Made by a program: the position numbers and the translations under genes. Below the pieces are notes generated by a model that was not told the origin of the DNA, ran no database searches, and worked only from the letters and a program-made list of their open reading frames with translations. A stretch of DNA of 64,000 nt from Lycorma delicatula (Eukaryota; Arthropoda; Insecta; Hemiptera; Fulgoridae). Numbering within the stretch: the first letter of the stretch is position 1; each line of letters begins with the position of its first letter. This document shows, in pieces, positions 26,401 through 40,600 of this stretch. Location of the stretch: contig NC_134463.1 in the NCBI RefSeq assembly GCF_047948215.1, positions 56,178,201-56,242,200 of the forward strand, read 5' to 3'.

Positions 26401-28651
26401 TGAATATATCTCAAACAATGTCCAAAGAGGTTACTTGGAGAAGGTCAGTTACAACATATATTATTTAAATCTGAGTTTTAAAAAAATTGTAAAGTAATTT
26501 CACTCTGCTGTCTATTTGACTATTCAAGTTACTATTAATGAAGTTATTTTTATTTAGATTAGATATTTATATGGTTGGGTTGTTTGAGTGTGCAGTTGAT
26601 GGAATTGTCTCAGAACTCATCAAGACATCTGTAGAATAGTTAATGGAAGAACAACCTGTTTTATGACATAATCTGACTAATAAAAAAATAATATAAACAC
26701 ATTTATTTTCTTCTTTATGTAAAATTTAACTTTTTATTACATAATATTTAAAAAAAATACATACCTGAAAAAGTGAACGGGGATGATTCATGCAACTGTT
26801 CTTGTAAACTTATTAATTGTGCTGCTCTTGATTTTCTTGCCATATTTGTAAATGTGTCGTATAATGTAGGCAGTATTGTTAGACCAGTCTTATTACATTT
26901 TCCTAGCCAATCTTCATAGTCTAATGATACGATGGCTGCTCCTGCCAAATCTCTCAATAGTATGTACTTTCCCTAAATTAAATAATAATATAATTATTTG
27001 TTTAATTTAGATTATAGAATTATTTAAAAAGTTTTCAATTGTTGTCCTAATAATGGCTGATAACGTCACTAAGTTAAAGATATAAACATTTGTAATGACA
27101 AATCAAACTAATTTTATAAAATAACCTTTTAAAAAACTTAGAAACATTTTCAGTTGTCTTTATGACCATCACAGTGATCATTGTTGAAAAGTCTATGCTT
27201 TACAGATTGTTTTAAAAGTTTATTATTTTTTAATATTCAATTTACATGATGTTCTGGAACACTACTTTCAATTTTTCCTTATGATACCTGATATTCTGGA
27301 ATCTTGTAATCCAATATAAACTAAAAATGTCTATAGGTTTAAGTTAATTTTGGTACTTGAAATATTTTTCATAGTTGGTAATTAGGGTTTTATTGATGTA
27401 TTAAAGTTGAATTGACAAAAACTGAATTAAAATGTGACATATTTCTTTGGAGATGGTTTTTTTTACATATATATTAAATATTCAGTATATACTTTGTTTT
27501 TTCCCATAAAAGAACTGGTACACAAAAAGTTAATGTTAGTACATTAAATATGAAAGGGGAAGTGATTCTATAATATGATCATAGGAAGTGATGCTTATAT
27601 TTCAGCATAGATTATGCTTTTATTTTATTATCTGTTGTTTTAGAAATCAAAATTTTATATTTTGACCTCAAATGAGCAGAATTTCACTGCATTATTTTAT
27701 GTCTTACTATATCAGTTTTTTCAGTGTTTTGAAAACATCTGCAATAAATAGTATGAGATCTAAAAAAAAAAAAATATTAGTTAGCTTACGAATTTATTCA
27801 TATTAAGATTTAAAAAAAAAATTATAATGATAATGCAGTGACTGTGATGTAAATACTAAATAAGTTCAGAAAAATCCCGTAAATTCAGTTTCGTACAAGT
27901 GGAATACCATATAAAATATTTGTTGTTCTAAATAAGTTTGAATTATACTGCTTTTATCAAGGGGATTTTTTTTATTAACCATATAGTGATGTTTCAGTTT
28001 GGTTGATCTTATTTATTTTGATATTGACATCTAAATAATTTAACATTCTATTATTATCTATTTCAAATGTGAATTTAACATTTTCATTACAAGAATTCAA
28101 TTAGTTTAATATTATTAGATATTCTTATTTATTACTGGGTTGTATGTAATGAGAATATCATCAACATTACTGTGTTCATATTAAAACTTTGTGCATGAGT
28201 GTTGCTAATTTACTAATTACTGTGTACTAATTTACCCTGAAATCCTGTAAATATATTTCTGATATAATTACTGATAGTGGAAATCCCATAGATAAGGATT
28301 TTTTTTTTTTACATAAAATAATTTTTATTAAATTCAAAATAGTTTTACTAACATATATTTCTAATAACAGTGATGGTAGCTTTAATAAATTTTGAATCTT
28401 TTTGGTTACACTAGAATGGTTAGTTATGACATAAATAACATGTATCCTAGTATACATATAGATCATATTACAAAATAATAAAAGATAAAAGTCAAAAGTA
28501 ACCAAGAAGTCCAAAAGAAAAACGGAAATATTTCAATCATGACAGTATGTGAAATTCCACAAAATGTTTATGGAAAATTAAGGTCATATATCTTACTTCA
28601 ATATTCTGTACTAGGTGGTTTATTTAATAAAATTTAAATACATGCGTGCAT

Positions 28652-28712
<61 letters not shown>

Positions 28713-29180
28713 AAAATAGTAAGCTTAATATGAAGTTTCCGATTTACATAATCAGGTAATGCATTACCATTAGTACATATAAAAACTGATGCTTATTATG
28801 ATCAACTGATTTTAATCTAAAACAAAAATTACAAGCTATCAGCTTTAACATTTAACAATGATATATTGTACACCATTGGCTATTTTCATTATTTGTATTA
28901 AACATATTCAAAATTAAAAACAAAGAAAGTATCTTGTATTATACCTTTATAGCAGTACTTGTTGGGTCATCAAAGGCAAGCCATGTATCATTTTTAAAAG
29001 CGTATGGTGCTGTAAGATCTTCATCCCTTTCTATAGTCCACTTTCCTTCAGCCATTAGGGTACATAACTGTTAACATAATAATACAAATTTTATATTTAC
29101 ATGACATGTTCACAAAAATCATATTTTGTATGTGCAATTTTGTCCATACTTCTTATATTAAACATCTCTCTCCCTCCCTA

Positions 29181-29220
<40 letters not shown>

Positions 29221-32200
29221 ATATATATATATATATATACATACAATTTAGCTCCAATGCAGAGTAATAGTGTTTCTTCCTTCAAACACTGAAAATTGTA
29301 GATTTGAATCTTAGGTTTCATGTTTAACAGATGGTATAAAATATATCCCATTTTCATAATAAAAAAACAAAGTAATGATAATTTGATATAAGCCTGTTTT
29401 TATCTAAAGAATGAATAAATGTGTACAAAATTAACATAAAAACCATTTTTAGAATATTTTTTAATGATACAAACCTCTGCTTGTGAAATTCGTTGAGGAG
29501 TATTTTTAATCGGTGACAGTGGTAGATTTTTCTCAGGATCACTAAGAGTAAAACGTAAAGCAAAATTTGGTAAAGAAAGAACCAATTTTGGATGTGGTGC
29601 TCCTAAACCTGTTATTAGATCAACTAATGAATCCTAGAAAAAACATCAAAAAGATAAATGATTAATTCAATGAAAAAAAAAATATTTTTCTATGTTAATA
29701 AAATATTTTGATTTTACTGTTAATATTCTAATTTCTTAAAAGAGAAATTAGAATATTTCTCACTTGCTATGAGTAGATTTACAAGAATAAATCTACTCTC
29801 TTTTTTTGCGTTTCTTTATGAGTAGATTTTGTTTTGTTATGAATATGAAAACCTTTGACCAAGTCTGGAAAACCAATTTATTTTTAAATATTTTGTATTT
29901 TTCCATAAAGAAATTAGTGTGCAGTAAAAACTTCTTTTTTTTTGTTTGTTTAACCTCTGGAATCACCGTTAGGTATTGCTTCAGAGGATGAGATGAATGA
30001 TTTGTAGTACATGTGAAAATTTCATGCCTGATTGGGATTTGAATCTGGGACTTCTGCTGGATGAAAGGCTGAGAGATGCCACCACTCGCACCATGGAGGC
30101 TGGCAGTAAAAACATTTACCATATGTTCAGTAGATGAACATTAGGTGAAAATTTCACCTATGTGGAACTTTCATTTCTTAATCTTTTTACATGATAAGAT
30201 ATTTTAGAAAAAAAACATTTAAAAATTACTTTCCATAAACTTGGACTCATGCTTTCAGATCTTTTTTGTTTATTATTTAGCTTCTTCATTAAGGATTAAC
30301 TCCATCAATTGAGAAATTTGAAAAATTTACTCCATTTAGTTGATAAATTGATTAATTTTTATAAGGCACAGCATTTTTTTGTCATCTATCACTTTATCAA
30401 TATCAACTCTCATTAAAACTTACGAGTCTTGTATGCTTGAGGCATAAAAATAAAAAATAAATAGTTATTTCGAAGTTAAATTATTAGTTGCCATTTCACT
30501 AATAAAAACATCATCAACATACTGAAAATCGTTTAATTTATTCCACAGCCATGATTTGATAGGAATAAAGTTAATTTACCAAATTGATGTATATGTACTT
30601 AGAAATGTTCTGTCAACTTACGTGATCACTTTCAAACTGATAATTTAAACTTTTCCTGCATTATGTACATATGTATATAATATGTTTTTCATATATGTCA
30701 ATATCTGTTTCAATAAAATTATTATTTTTTAACAAAATATTGAACCAAATTGTTATTATTATCATCAGATTGACATTATTTATGAGTTTGGCAAATGTAG
30801 GCTAGGTTAGGTTAAATATATAGGATATTAAAAGGTATATGAATAGTAAAATATTCTTGGAAAGTTTTGAAAATCGATTACAGTGCACCTTTTAAGAAGA
30901 AAGTTATAAAAAATTTAACTGCAACTAATCTAGGTTTCACCCTATGTTAAGCTTCTGAATTTTAGGTAACAAAGGTAATAAGATAAGAGACATTAGGCCA
31001 TTGAATATCTGCAAAGAAAAGAATGTACTGAGAAACTAAATCAATGAAGATACTCAGGTATCACTTTAACTAAAGATTTCAAATGTGAAAATGAAATAAA
31101 AACAAGAGAATAGCAATGGGTAAGGAAGTATTTAATATAATGAAACAGTCATTATGTGGTAAGATGAAGATACAGTAAGGGTAGAAGAACCATTATATGA
31201 AGTGTTAAATCTGGAGTCAACAGACATGCATGCCAAACATAAAAAAGATTAAGATTTAAAACATGTTTATGCAAACTTGTTTAAGATTTGAAACATGAAG
31301 ATAAGAAAAAGGGAAATAGAAATGTTAGCAGGCTCTTAAATGTGGATATGGAGAAACTTGAAGAGAAAATAGGAGACAAGTAGACAGAAAAAATGGTGAA
31401 AAATGAAGAAATGAGGACAGTGAATAGAAGCTTAATCAGAACAATTGAGAGAAGGAGATCTAACTGCTGGGACATGTTATGAGAGCAGAAATATGGGCTA
31501 AAATAGTTCAAAAAGATCCAGCAGAAGATACAAAAGAGATAAAAAAGAGTAAAAATTATAGATGATTTCAAAGGAAATGATAGATATCAAGGACACAAAT
31601 GTTTAGCTGGGAATGTAGGAGAAGAGAAAAATGTAATGTGAGAGCAGTGCTACCATATAACAGAGCAGATAACTGTATGATGATGTTTTATTTTCAAAAC
31701 ATTTATTTTCAAATCATTTTTCATTTTAAAAAATGATCCATCATGGGCACAGAATTAAAATGTTTAAACCACTGAATAAAAATAGCAGAGGTATGGAAAT
31801 ATGAAAGTGGTTTAACTTTTTTCTAAAAGAAAACCTTTAGTTAGTAATATAATACTATTAATTAAAAACTACTTAAATACTGTTGGTATTATGTACTACA
31901 TAATACAATGTCTGCACAATACAACAATCTTATGATAATGCAGTTACATTTTAGTAATTTTTTGTTAATATATTATACCAGAAATATGTATTTAAATCCT
32001 GTTTAAACTAAGTTTTATATTTATTTGCATTTAAACATGAGTCTTGGTTTATTGCATGGCAGCTATCATTGCCAACTGGGAATACAGTGACCACTTGCTC
32101 AGTTGGTAGGTTTTAAATTATATTTTAAGATATCAACATGAGATGTCAATATGAGTTAAGATCACTGTACTATAAAATTCAAGATAGTTATTTTATCATA

Positions 32201-35200
32201 ATTGCACCAATTTTTTTTGGCTTAATGAAACCCTATTCTGATTCTTAAAACACTAAATTTAGGTTTATGCTAAATGTATAAATATCATTATAATATTTTT
32301 TTTTTTTACCGCATTAAGGATGTCTTCAATACCCATCAATCTGCTAGGATGATATGTAAGACCTTGTTCTGATGCATCTGTTACATTCTCACTGGAGATT
32401 GTAAAGAAATTAACATACCTGAAAAAAAAATAGATAAATCAAATTTTTATTTAAAATTGCCAGTTGTACAACGAGTATCTTTTACTATTTTTTTTTTTTT
32501 GGAATCAGCTATATATTTCTGAATGAAAAATCCACAAATTATGAAAACCATTCATGTAAGTATATAGGAAATGATTATGTTGATTAATGTTTGTGATGTA
32601 GTATGAATACGTAAGAGCATAGAATGCTCCTGTAAAATGACAGTAGTAAAGGTTTTCCTCATCTTCCAAAATTGATTAAATGCTGAATAGAATTTTAATA
32701 TGTTCAAATACACTTAACTAACAGGATGTGACACTTTTTCTCATATTATTTCATTCAATACCATCTTCCATATTAAAATATATGCAGAAGTATTCTGAGG
32801 TCAAAAATAAAAAGTAAAATAAACACACTATTATTTTTTACATGTGTAATATAAAAATCTGGTAACATGCCAAAATTTTAATTTAGTGCTAGCTAAAGGT
32901 ATTAGTCAATTAATATATCTACAGTCATGTAATTGACTATATTACTTAGACACATTGTTAATATCACATTTTATGTATTCAGATTTCATTTCCTACATGA
33001 AAAATTTCATACATCAGTAAATTTTATCACAACTTTTGAAATTTTATAGGCATCAATTACCATTAAAACATTAATACCTTCATACTACATAAGATAAAAT
33101 CTTCAAACTGCAACTTCTATTATTATTATTGTTGAGAACATATGTTGTTACAGAATGGAACAATTATAAACAACACATCTCATATCCATATGTCGACCTG
33201 TGATTTTTTGTGATTTGTGAAATGAAATATGTCAAAATTTAATTTCCTAAGCGATAAACTTGTTCAGTATATTCAGCATTTCCTAAAACCTAACTTGCAG
33301 ATACAGATTGATTAAATCTTTATTCTCTCTGATTGGTCAGTTCCTTTCATGCTGTGATTGATATAAATATGTTGTACTATAGTTGGTCAAATACATTCAT
33401 ACTTCTGATCGGTTAAGAAGAGGTGGTATTCTGATTGGTAGGATATATCTGAAATTTCATTTTCCTGAACAAACAATGATTTGATTTTTTGTAGGTGTTC
33501 AGTGTTGGGGGGTTGGTGAAATGTTGGCCTAAGTGAAATCTACGATAAGATATGAATAATATATGTCATCATTGGTTGATGTTTCCTGGTTCTGGTTTTG
33601 TGAAAATTAAAAACAGCCATCGTGTAGGCTCATATTTCATTTTTTTTTATGAACATTAATTAGCTATAATAGAAGAATAGAATTTCAATATAGTTATATT
33701 GAATCTGAATAACAGGTAAAATAGTTATTTGAAAAGAGTTGATTAGTGTTCTATTTATTTCAGGTATTTATTTGTAGATATTTATCACTCGCCGTCACCA
33801 TAAATTTTCAACTTCACACACTGTAGTGGTGTTTGTATGTATAATTTATATTTTCCGGTATCAGGAAATATTTTCTTTCAAAACATAAAGTAACATCCAG
33901 CAAAATAGTCAACTGTTCTGTTCGACAATTTTATGCATTTGAGTAACTAAATTTCACGTAGTCATAATAAAAACAATGACATACTCTGAAAAAATTGATA
34001 CTGTAAATATATATTTGAACATTAAACATTTGTCTATGGAGCTATAACTAGGTACAACTGAATGTTATTTAACATTACAGTTTATGGCTATCAGGATAGG
34101 CCAACCTGATTTGATACTGTGGGTGTTTATCCAACAAAAACAGTAATATTGCTAATGTCATTTATTATTTCTAATTAGAAAATTTAGGCAATTAGAAAAG
34201 TTATAAACTATTTTTTTTTTTATAAAGTTTTCTATTTAAATAATTTAATAATATTTGTCCATATTAATATAAATCCAAACGTTAACATCCATGCATAAGT
34301 TTTTAAGTTTGTAAAACAATATTCAATTAAAACTGAAAGGCTTCTGCCACGATAGTACTGATTCTTATACTAAAGTTGATGTTAAAATATTATCAGAATG
34401 TAGCTAACTTATCCAAATTTTTACATTAATTATTGTGCAGTAAAGTGTAAACTGAGAGTGAATCTTATTTTATAGTGTAATTTCTCTAGAAGTAAAATTT
34501 TATAACGCTAAATAAATCAAATTCGTTCAGAGTTATCCGATTGTACATGTACCATTGAGGTTTTAACATAATGTGAGAATTTAGTTAATAAATTAATTTT
34601 TTATATTAGTCGATTCACTGTACATGAGGTATTCAATAGTAAACATACTCTTTTTCTACATTTATAAGGAGCCCTCAAAACTTTTGAATCATAGATTTAA
34701 TTTTTTTAAGTTTTGCCAATCATCTCTATCTTCCCGCTGTACGATATAACAAAATTACGTCAACGATTTCAAAATATTTTTACTATAAGCAGAAAATAAA
34801 TTTTGCATAACATCTTCCCTTTCATCTGGCTCCTAATATTTTTTAAGTGAAAAATATTTTTCAGGGAAAATTTTGGTATTCAACACCATTTAATATGGAA
34901 CATTCTGTATATATAAATATACAGAATTTTCCAGGACGTATTCGTCAAACTTCACCTTGCATTACAGTCTGAAAGCGTACTGCCAGGTTAATTGTCTGCA
35001 ACCCACCGCCTCGGGTTAGTGGTGAATGCGTCTTCCCAAATCAGCTGATTTGGAAGGTGAGAGTTCCAACGTTCAAGTCCTAGTAAAGTCAGTTATTTTT
35101 ACACGGATTTGAATACTATGTCATGGATACCAGTGTTCTTTGGTGGTTGGGTTTCAATTAACCACACATCTCAGCAATGGTTGAACAGAGGCTGTACAAG

Positions 35201-35755
35201 ACTACACACTTCATTTACACTCATACATATCATCCTCATTCATCCTCTGAAGTATTATCTGAAAGTTAATTACCAGAGACTAATCAGGAAAAATAAAAAA
35301 AAAGGATTAATTGTCTGCAAAAACTTGATTGTTTACCAACGGAATTTTTATAAATAAGGTGTCATTTTTTCAAAATAAAGTGCTTAATAAATTTTGTAAA
35401 AGTAAAAAATTTGATGAAACAAATAATTAAAAAGATATTGAAGATTAAAAATAATTTTTTTAAATAAAAAATTATAATTTTTTTTAAAATGGCGGCCATT
35501 TGTCATTTTGAAATTATTGTAGGTGACGTTTTCAAAATTTTCTATTCTTTAGAACAAGACATTAGTCGTAAATTTACCAAATTAAATTAAAGTAGTTTTA
35601 CCCGTTCATGAGAAATAATTTTTTTGTTGAAAATTACAAAATTGCGTCCAGATGGAAAACAAAGCAAAGTAGGACTTATGTCAATATGAACTTTTTTCTC
35701 ATTTTGGTGTCCTGAATCAGATCCTGAAGTTCAGTAAATACGTCCTGGAACACTC

Positions 35756-35812
<57 letters not shown>

Positions 35813-37584
35813 TTTTCCTTTCTGTTTTTTCTATTGCTATGTTCACTATGTTTTTAATTTGAAGTTATTTTTCTCTTTTTTATTATTTATTTATCGTTAT
35901 TTTTCTCTAATTCAAGTCTACCTTTTATCATTTGCAATTTCTAATTATTTAGTTTCTTTTTTGTTGATGCATTATGTGCTGACAACATTTTGAATTTTTA
36001 TACTTATTGCATTCAAACACTATTAGTTCTAATACATTTACTTTTGTCTTTACTACCATCTCTATCAACTTTTAGTTTTCTACCTTACACCTTCTTTCCT
36101 GCTTTCATTTTCTTTTTTAATTTATCCATTTGGTTTTAATTGGATCTAATTTAGTGGTGCTTCTTTGGTTTGTTAAAATTTTAACTTGACATCAAGGAAA
36201 GACATACATCATTTCCTTACACAATGGATTTACTATCCATTTAATTTTCTTTATCTCACTAAGTTACAATAAAGAAGTGGCTGTCATGCTTGCTATCTGA
36301 AGGTATCAGCATGATATCAAAGATAAGACCAAACTAGCTGACCCAACTCCCATGGTTATTATCCAAGGAAGATAAAAATAAGAAAACGCAACCAACTGTT
36401 TTCCCACACTTTGCTTATTCTTGGGAGTACCTCTGATCAGGATTGATTGAGGTAGTTAATCAACCTTCCCAAAACCATGTACCTTCGATTTAAAACCAGC
36501 TTTGATTTTATTTTAATGACAGTAAGTTCTTGTAGTGGTGGATATCATTTTCATTAGAACTCTGAAATTTGAATTAGTCTAGCAAGCAATTCCACAGTGA
36601 TGAGCAAATTCTGTTTATTCCTATTTCTACATTCAGAAATATAACAGTATGCAGAACTAAATGCACTGTAATCACATTATAGTTTGTTGCTAATTATTAT
36701 TTATAATTATCATGGCATTTTATGGCTGTAACAGCATGTTTAAATTTTATGAAAAAGAGGTATGGAACCCTGAGAACATATTCATTTATATTCCTTTCTT
36801 TGTAATAATGTAAATGTACATGTAACAGCGTTATGTTTATAACAAATATAGTTATACCAGTAATTCTTCTCTTCGACAGACAATATACCCCACAGCAATA
36901 TTATTTATCTATTTTAAAAATTTAATAGTATTTTTGTAATAGTAGTTTGATTTCTGTGGTGGGGTGGTAGCATTTCTGCCTTTCATCTAGAATATTATAC
37001 GGTAAAATCTTGGTAAGCTTAGCACTTTCACAAGCTATACAGTTCATCTCTTATTTTCAGAAAAAAATTATGGTTACTGTAATAATTATATATCAGCTTG
37101 TAGTTGCTTCAGTAAATGAATTTTAATTGTTGATATCTGAATTTTAATAATAAACAACATATTAAACAATTTTGGGAGTCAAGAAAGTGGAGGATATAGG
37201 GAAAAGTCAGGTATATAAGGAAAGGGATAAATAAAAATTAGTAAAAAAAGGAAGCTATTTTTTATCCAGTCGATTGGTATTACCTATTAATTTTGTACTT
37301 TAGGTACATATTAACAATTTAAATACTGTTATCATTCTATTTTACTGATTGCCAGTATAATATAACATAATTAAATATTTAATTATTAAAATTGTATTTA
37401 AACAATATCATTATTCAATTTATATCTTTATTCTGAATATGATTATTTATTCATTAGTAATGATAATTAAAAATTGAAACTCATTTTATTTTTTGGCACA
37501 TGCAATTAAAAATCAATACTGCAGATGGCTAAGGACCATAAGATGTATCTCAAAGAGTTTTGTTTTATTGCTTTATTATGTGGT

Positions 37585-37645
<61 letters not shown>

Positions 37646-40600
37646 TCTGTGTTCTCTGGAGTATAAAACGTATTTCAGCTGTGGTTTGAAAAAAATTTCA
37701 TTAGAATAATTTGTATATTTTAAATAAATCTTTACTCTTTTTGAATATAAAATAGGAATATTTTAGAGTTAAATGTCAACAGATCCTGTATTTTTACATT
37801 TTTATTGTATTTTATTTTTATATAAAATAAGTTGACAGAATTATAATATTCTTATCATATCTCATTTACATATTTATAGATAGATAACATATTTTCTTTT
37901 AATAATCACACACACACACACGCATTTACAACTAATATAACATAGTCATTTATTTATTAGCTTTTTGCTATTTCAGAAATCTTTTGAAAATTTAACTTCC
38001 ATGTCTTTTTAGAGAAAAAGGAAACATTGCAAAAGGTAAAAATGTCAGAAAACATGACTAATTTTTTAATTTCACAAATTAAAATTTTCTTTGCTATCAT
38101 AAAGGTCTTCAATATGAATTACTTGACTTAAACTTATTTGATATTAAAACCTGTGATATAAAATGTCACAAATGATTACTTAAAAATAAAGCTTGGTCAT
38201 GAAAATATCTCTACAAGAACTTTGTTTATTCATAATGAATTATTGACCACAATATTTTTTATCTTTAATTGGATTTGTTAGCTTAATAATATTTGTTTAA
38301 TTTAATTTAAATTGAATGACTGATTTTTATGATATTCTGGAAGGCACTGTTGCCAGAAAGCTATAATAGCTTTTGAATTAAGAATAATTCAGCGCCTATA
38401 GATAGATATATCAACTTATTTGTACAATGATGTTCATATATCTTGCATGTCTTAACAATCATTAGGCCAGTGTACGTAGTTAATTATAAGTCTCAGCAAC
38501 AGAGTGGTGGCTGGGTAAAGTGTTATTACAAATGGAAATAGCTATTGTGTTAAAAACAAACTGGTTTGGTTAGTTTGCCACTCCAACACACAGCATGTTA
38601 AGAAATTTCATACTGCTTGAGAATGTTCATTTCATGACTTTAACAATTGTGTAAAATATATATATTGTGGTTATTATATTTTTTTTTTAATTTGTGAGAG
38701 GTGATCTGCAATGGCTGATCTGATTTTGAGTGTAGTATTTGTATATATTCTTTACAGTTGTAGGTGAATGTTAATCTGGATTGCCAAACACAGTATTCAT
38801 TTTTCTACTATAGTGCTACTGACTTTATTGGTATATGTCATGTGTAATAGGCATAGCGCTTACATCTAATCTAATCCTAATGGGCACATCAGCCAACAGC
38901 AGTCTTTGTGTAACCCTTGGATACAAATTAGCATCCAAATCATTAAGGATCGGCTGATCCAATTCATACCATTTGTATTTAGAGAAGGGAAAATGAAGGA
39001 AAAATAAAGTAAAGGCTGGATGAAGATGTGGATGATACAGTGAGGAAATCGGTGATTTTCTGAAAGCCCATAAAATCTGCTGCAAAATATAGTTTCCCTA
39101 ACTCTGATAGCATTCTTAGTTCAGAAGTTATTAATAAAGTTGAAAAATTGGTGCACAACTGTTTTGTACTTTACCCCATAGTGAGGTTGCGTCACCATTT
39201 CATCTGCTATCTCCTTTTCACCTGTCTTCCACCTCACTGTCGATCTCACTCATTCAGTGTTAGGCCACAAAAAATCCTGCAAGCTGAACTTCAAGCAGCA
39301 TCCAGAGCTGCCAAAAATGAAGGTTAAACGAGCCTCAAAGAGCTGAAGCTATATATCAAGTAGGCATCTGAAGCTGCAGGTAGCTGCTAATATATATATA
39401 TATATATGTACATTTGATTCAAACTATTTGATATATTGATATAATATTAAATGCCAAACAGCTAATTTAAAAATGTGTATAATTTTAAAATAAGCTTATC
39501 TGATTGTAAAAATGTACTTGTTTCAATAAGCTATTTTAATATCTCTTATTTGAGTCATGGCAAGCAAGGAAGACTACTAAGTCCTGGCTGCCTGGGCGAG
39601 GCCTTCTGCCCTTCTGAGGTAGTTTGAGGCGATGGCATCCCTTGGAGCTGAGCTTATGCTTAGTCGCAAATTCGACTCCAAGGGATGAGGAAAATGACAG
39701 AGAGAAAAAAAAAGAATTAAGTTATCTCTTATAACATGACCTGATTGCTTTTTAATTATAATACTAAAATATTGTAATCATATAGAGTTTAGTTCTATAT
39801 GCTTTCATAATTGGAAATTTAACTGGATTGATATACAAAATTTCTTTAAAACCACACTACTTCTAAGTTCCATTAAATAGGTTTCTAAATATTTTACTTG
39901 TATAGTTTCTTGTACATGCATGTTATAAATATGCGTGCACATTTATATAAACAAATTTAAAATGTTCATGTTTAGAGCGCTTTCCCTTCATCAAAATATT
40001 GCTATAATCAGTGAACATTATTTAAACTTAGAAAACTATTGGTATTGTCTGCATTAGACATAAATATTTATTTCTGATCAAGAATTTTTGATCAGGAGTA
40101 ATTTTTTACAAAAATAAATTAAACAGCATAGAACAGTAATTTATGTCCCTTTTTAAACAGACAGGGAAACATTTCTACTAATGATAAAATTAAAACCAAC
40201 ATGGAAGAATATTAAAAGTAAACATTTTTTAAAAAGATATATTTTAAGGTACGGGAATTCATAATAACTTACTTTGAAAGACGTTTGAGATCAAAATTCT
40301 TAGCTAAAACTTGAGGTTGTGATGGTAATCTTACAACAATTGGATGCTTTTCTGATGTTTCATCTATTTCTTCTTGTTCTGTTTCATGATTATCTTTGTT
40401 TTTCTTTTCATCAGATTTATTTTCCTTTTTGCTTTCTTCTGACAAAGAATCTGAAGTAATCTCTTCAGAACTTGTACTAAAAAAAAAATGATAGAAAAAT
40501 CTTATATAGTTTTAAAATTGTTTTAATTATGTTATTGTTTGATTCTTATATTTATAATAAGATGTCTAAAATGTAGTAATTTATCTAATTTCACAGGCAG

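Larger units (their letters stand above)
32419..40272 (-). other. large intron (7.9 kb) of the GH18-CBM14 gene
   Basis: Holds a MITE with a nested SINE (34921-35760), a diverged SINE (36957-37085), TA/TG microsatellites (35762-35810, 37588-37645) and less AT-rich patches at 38700-39400 and 39560-39710 that look like repeat remnants. No alternative exon recognised. Confidence 0.6.

Noticed and set aside
38825..39085. Minus-strand open frame of 86 residues
   Set aside because: No splice signals, no motif, lies in a repeat-like patch of an intron.
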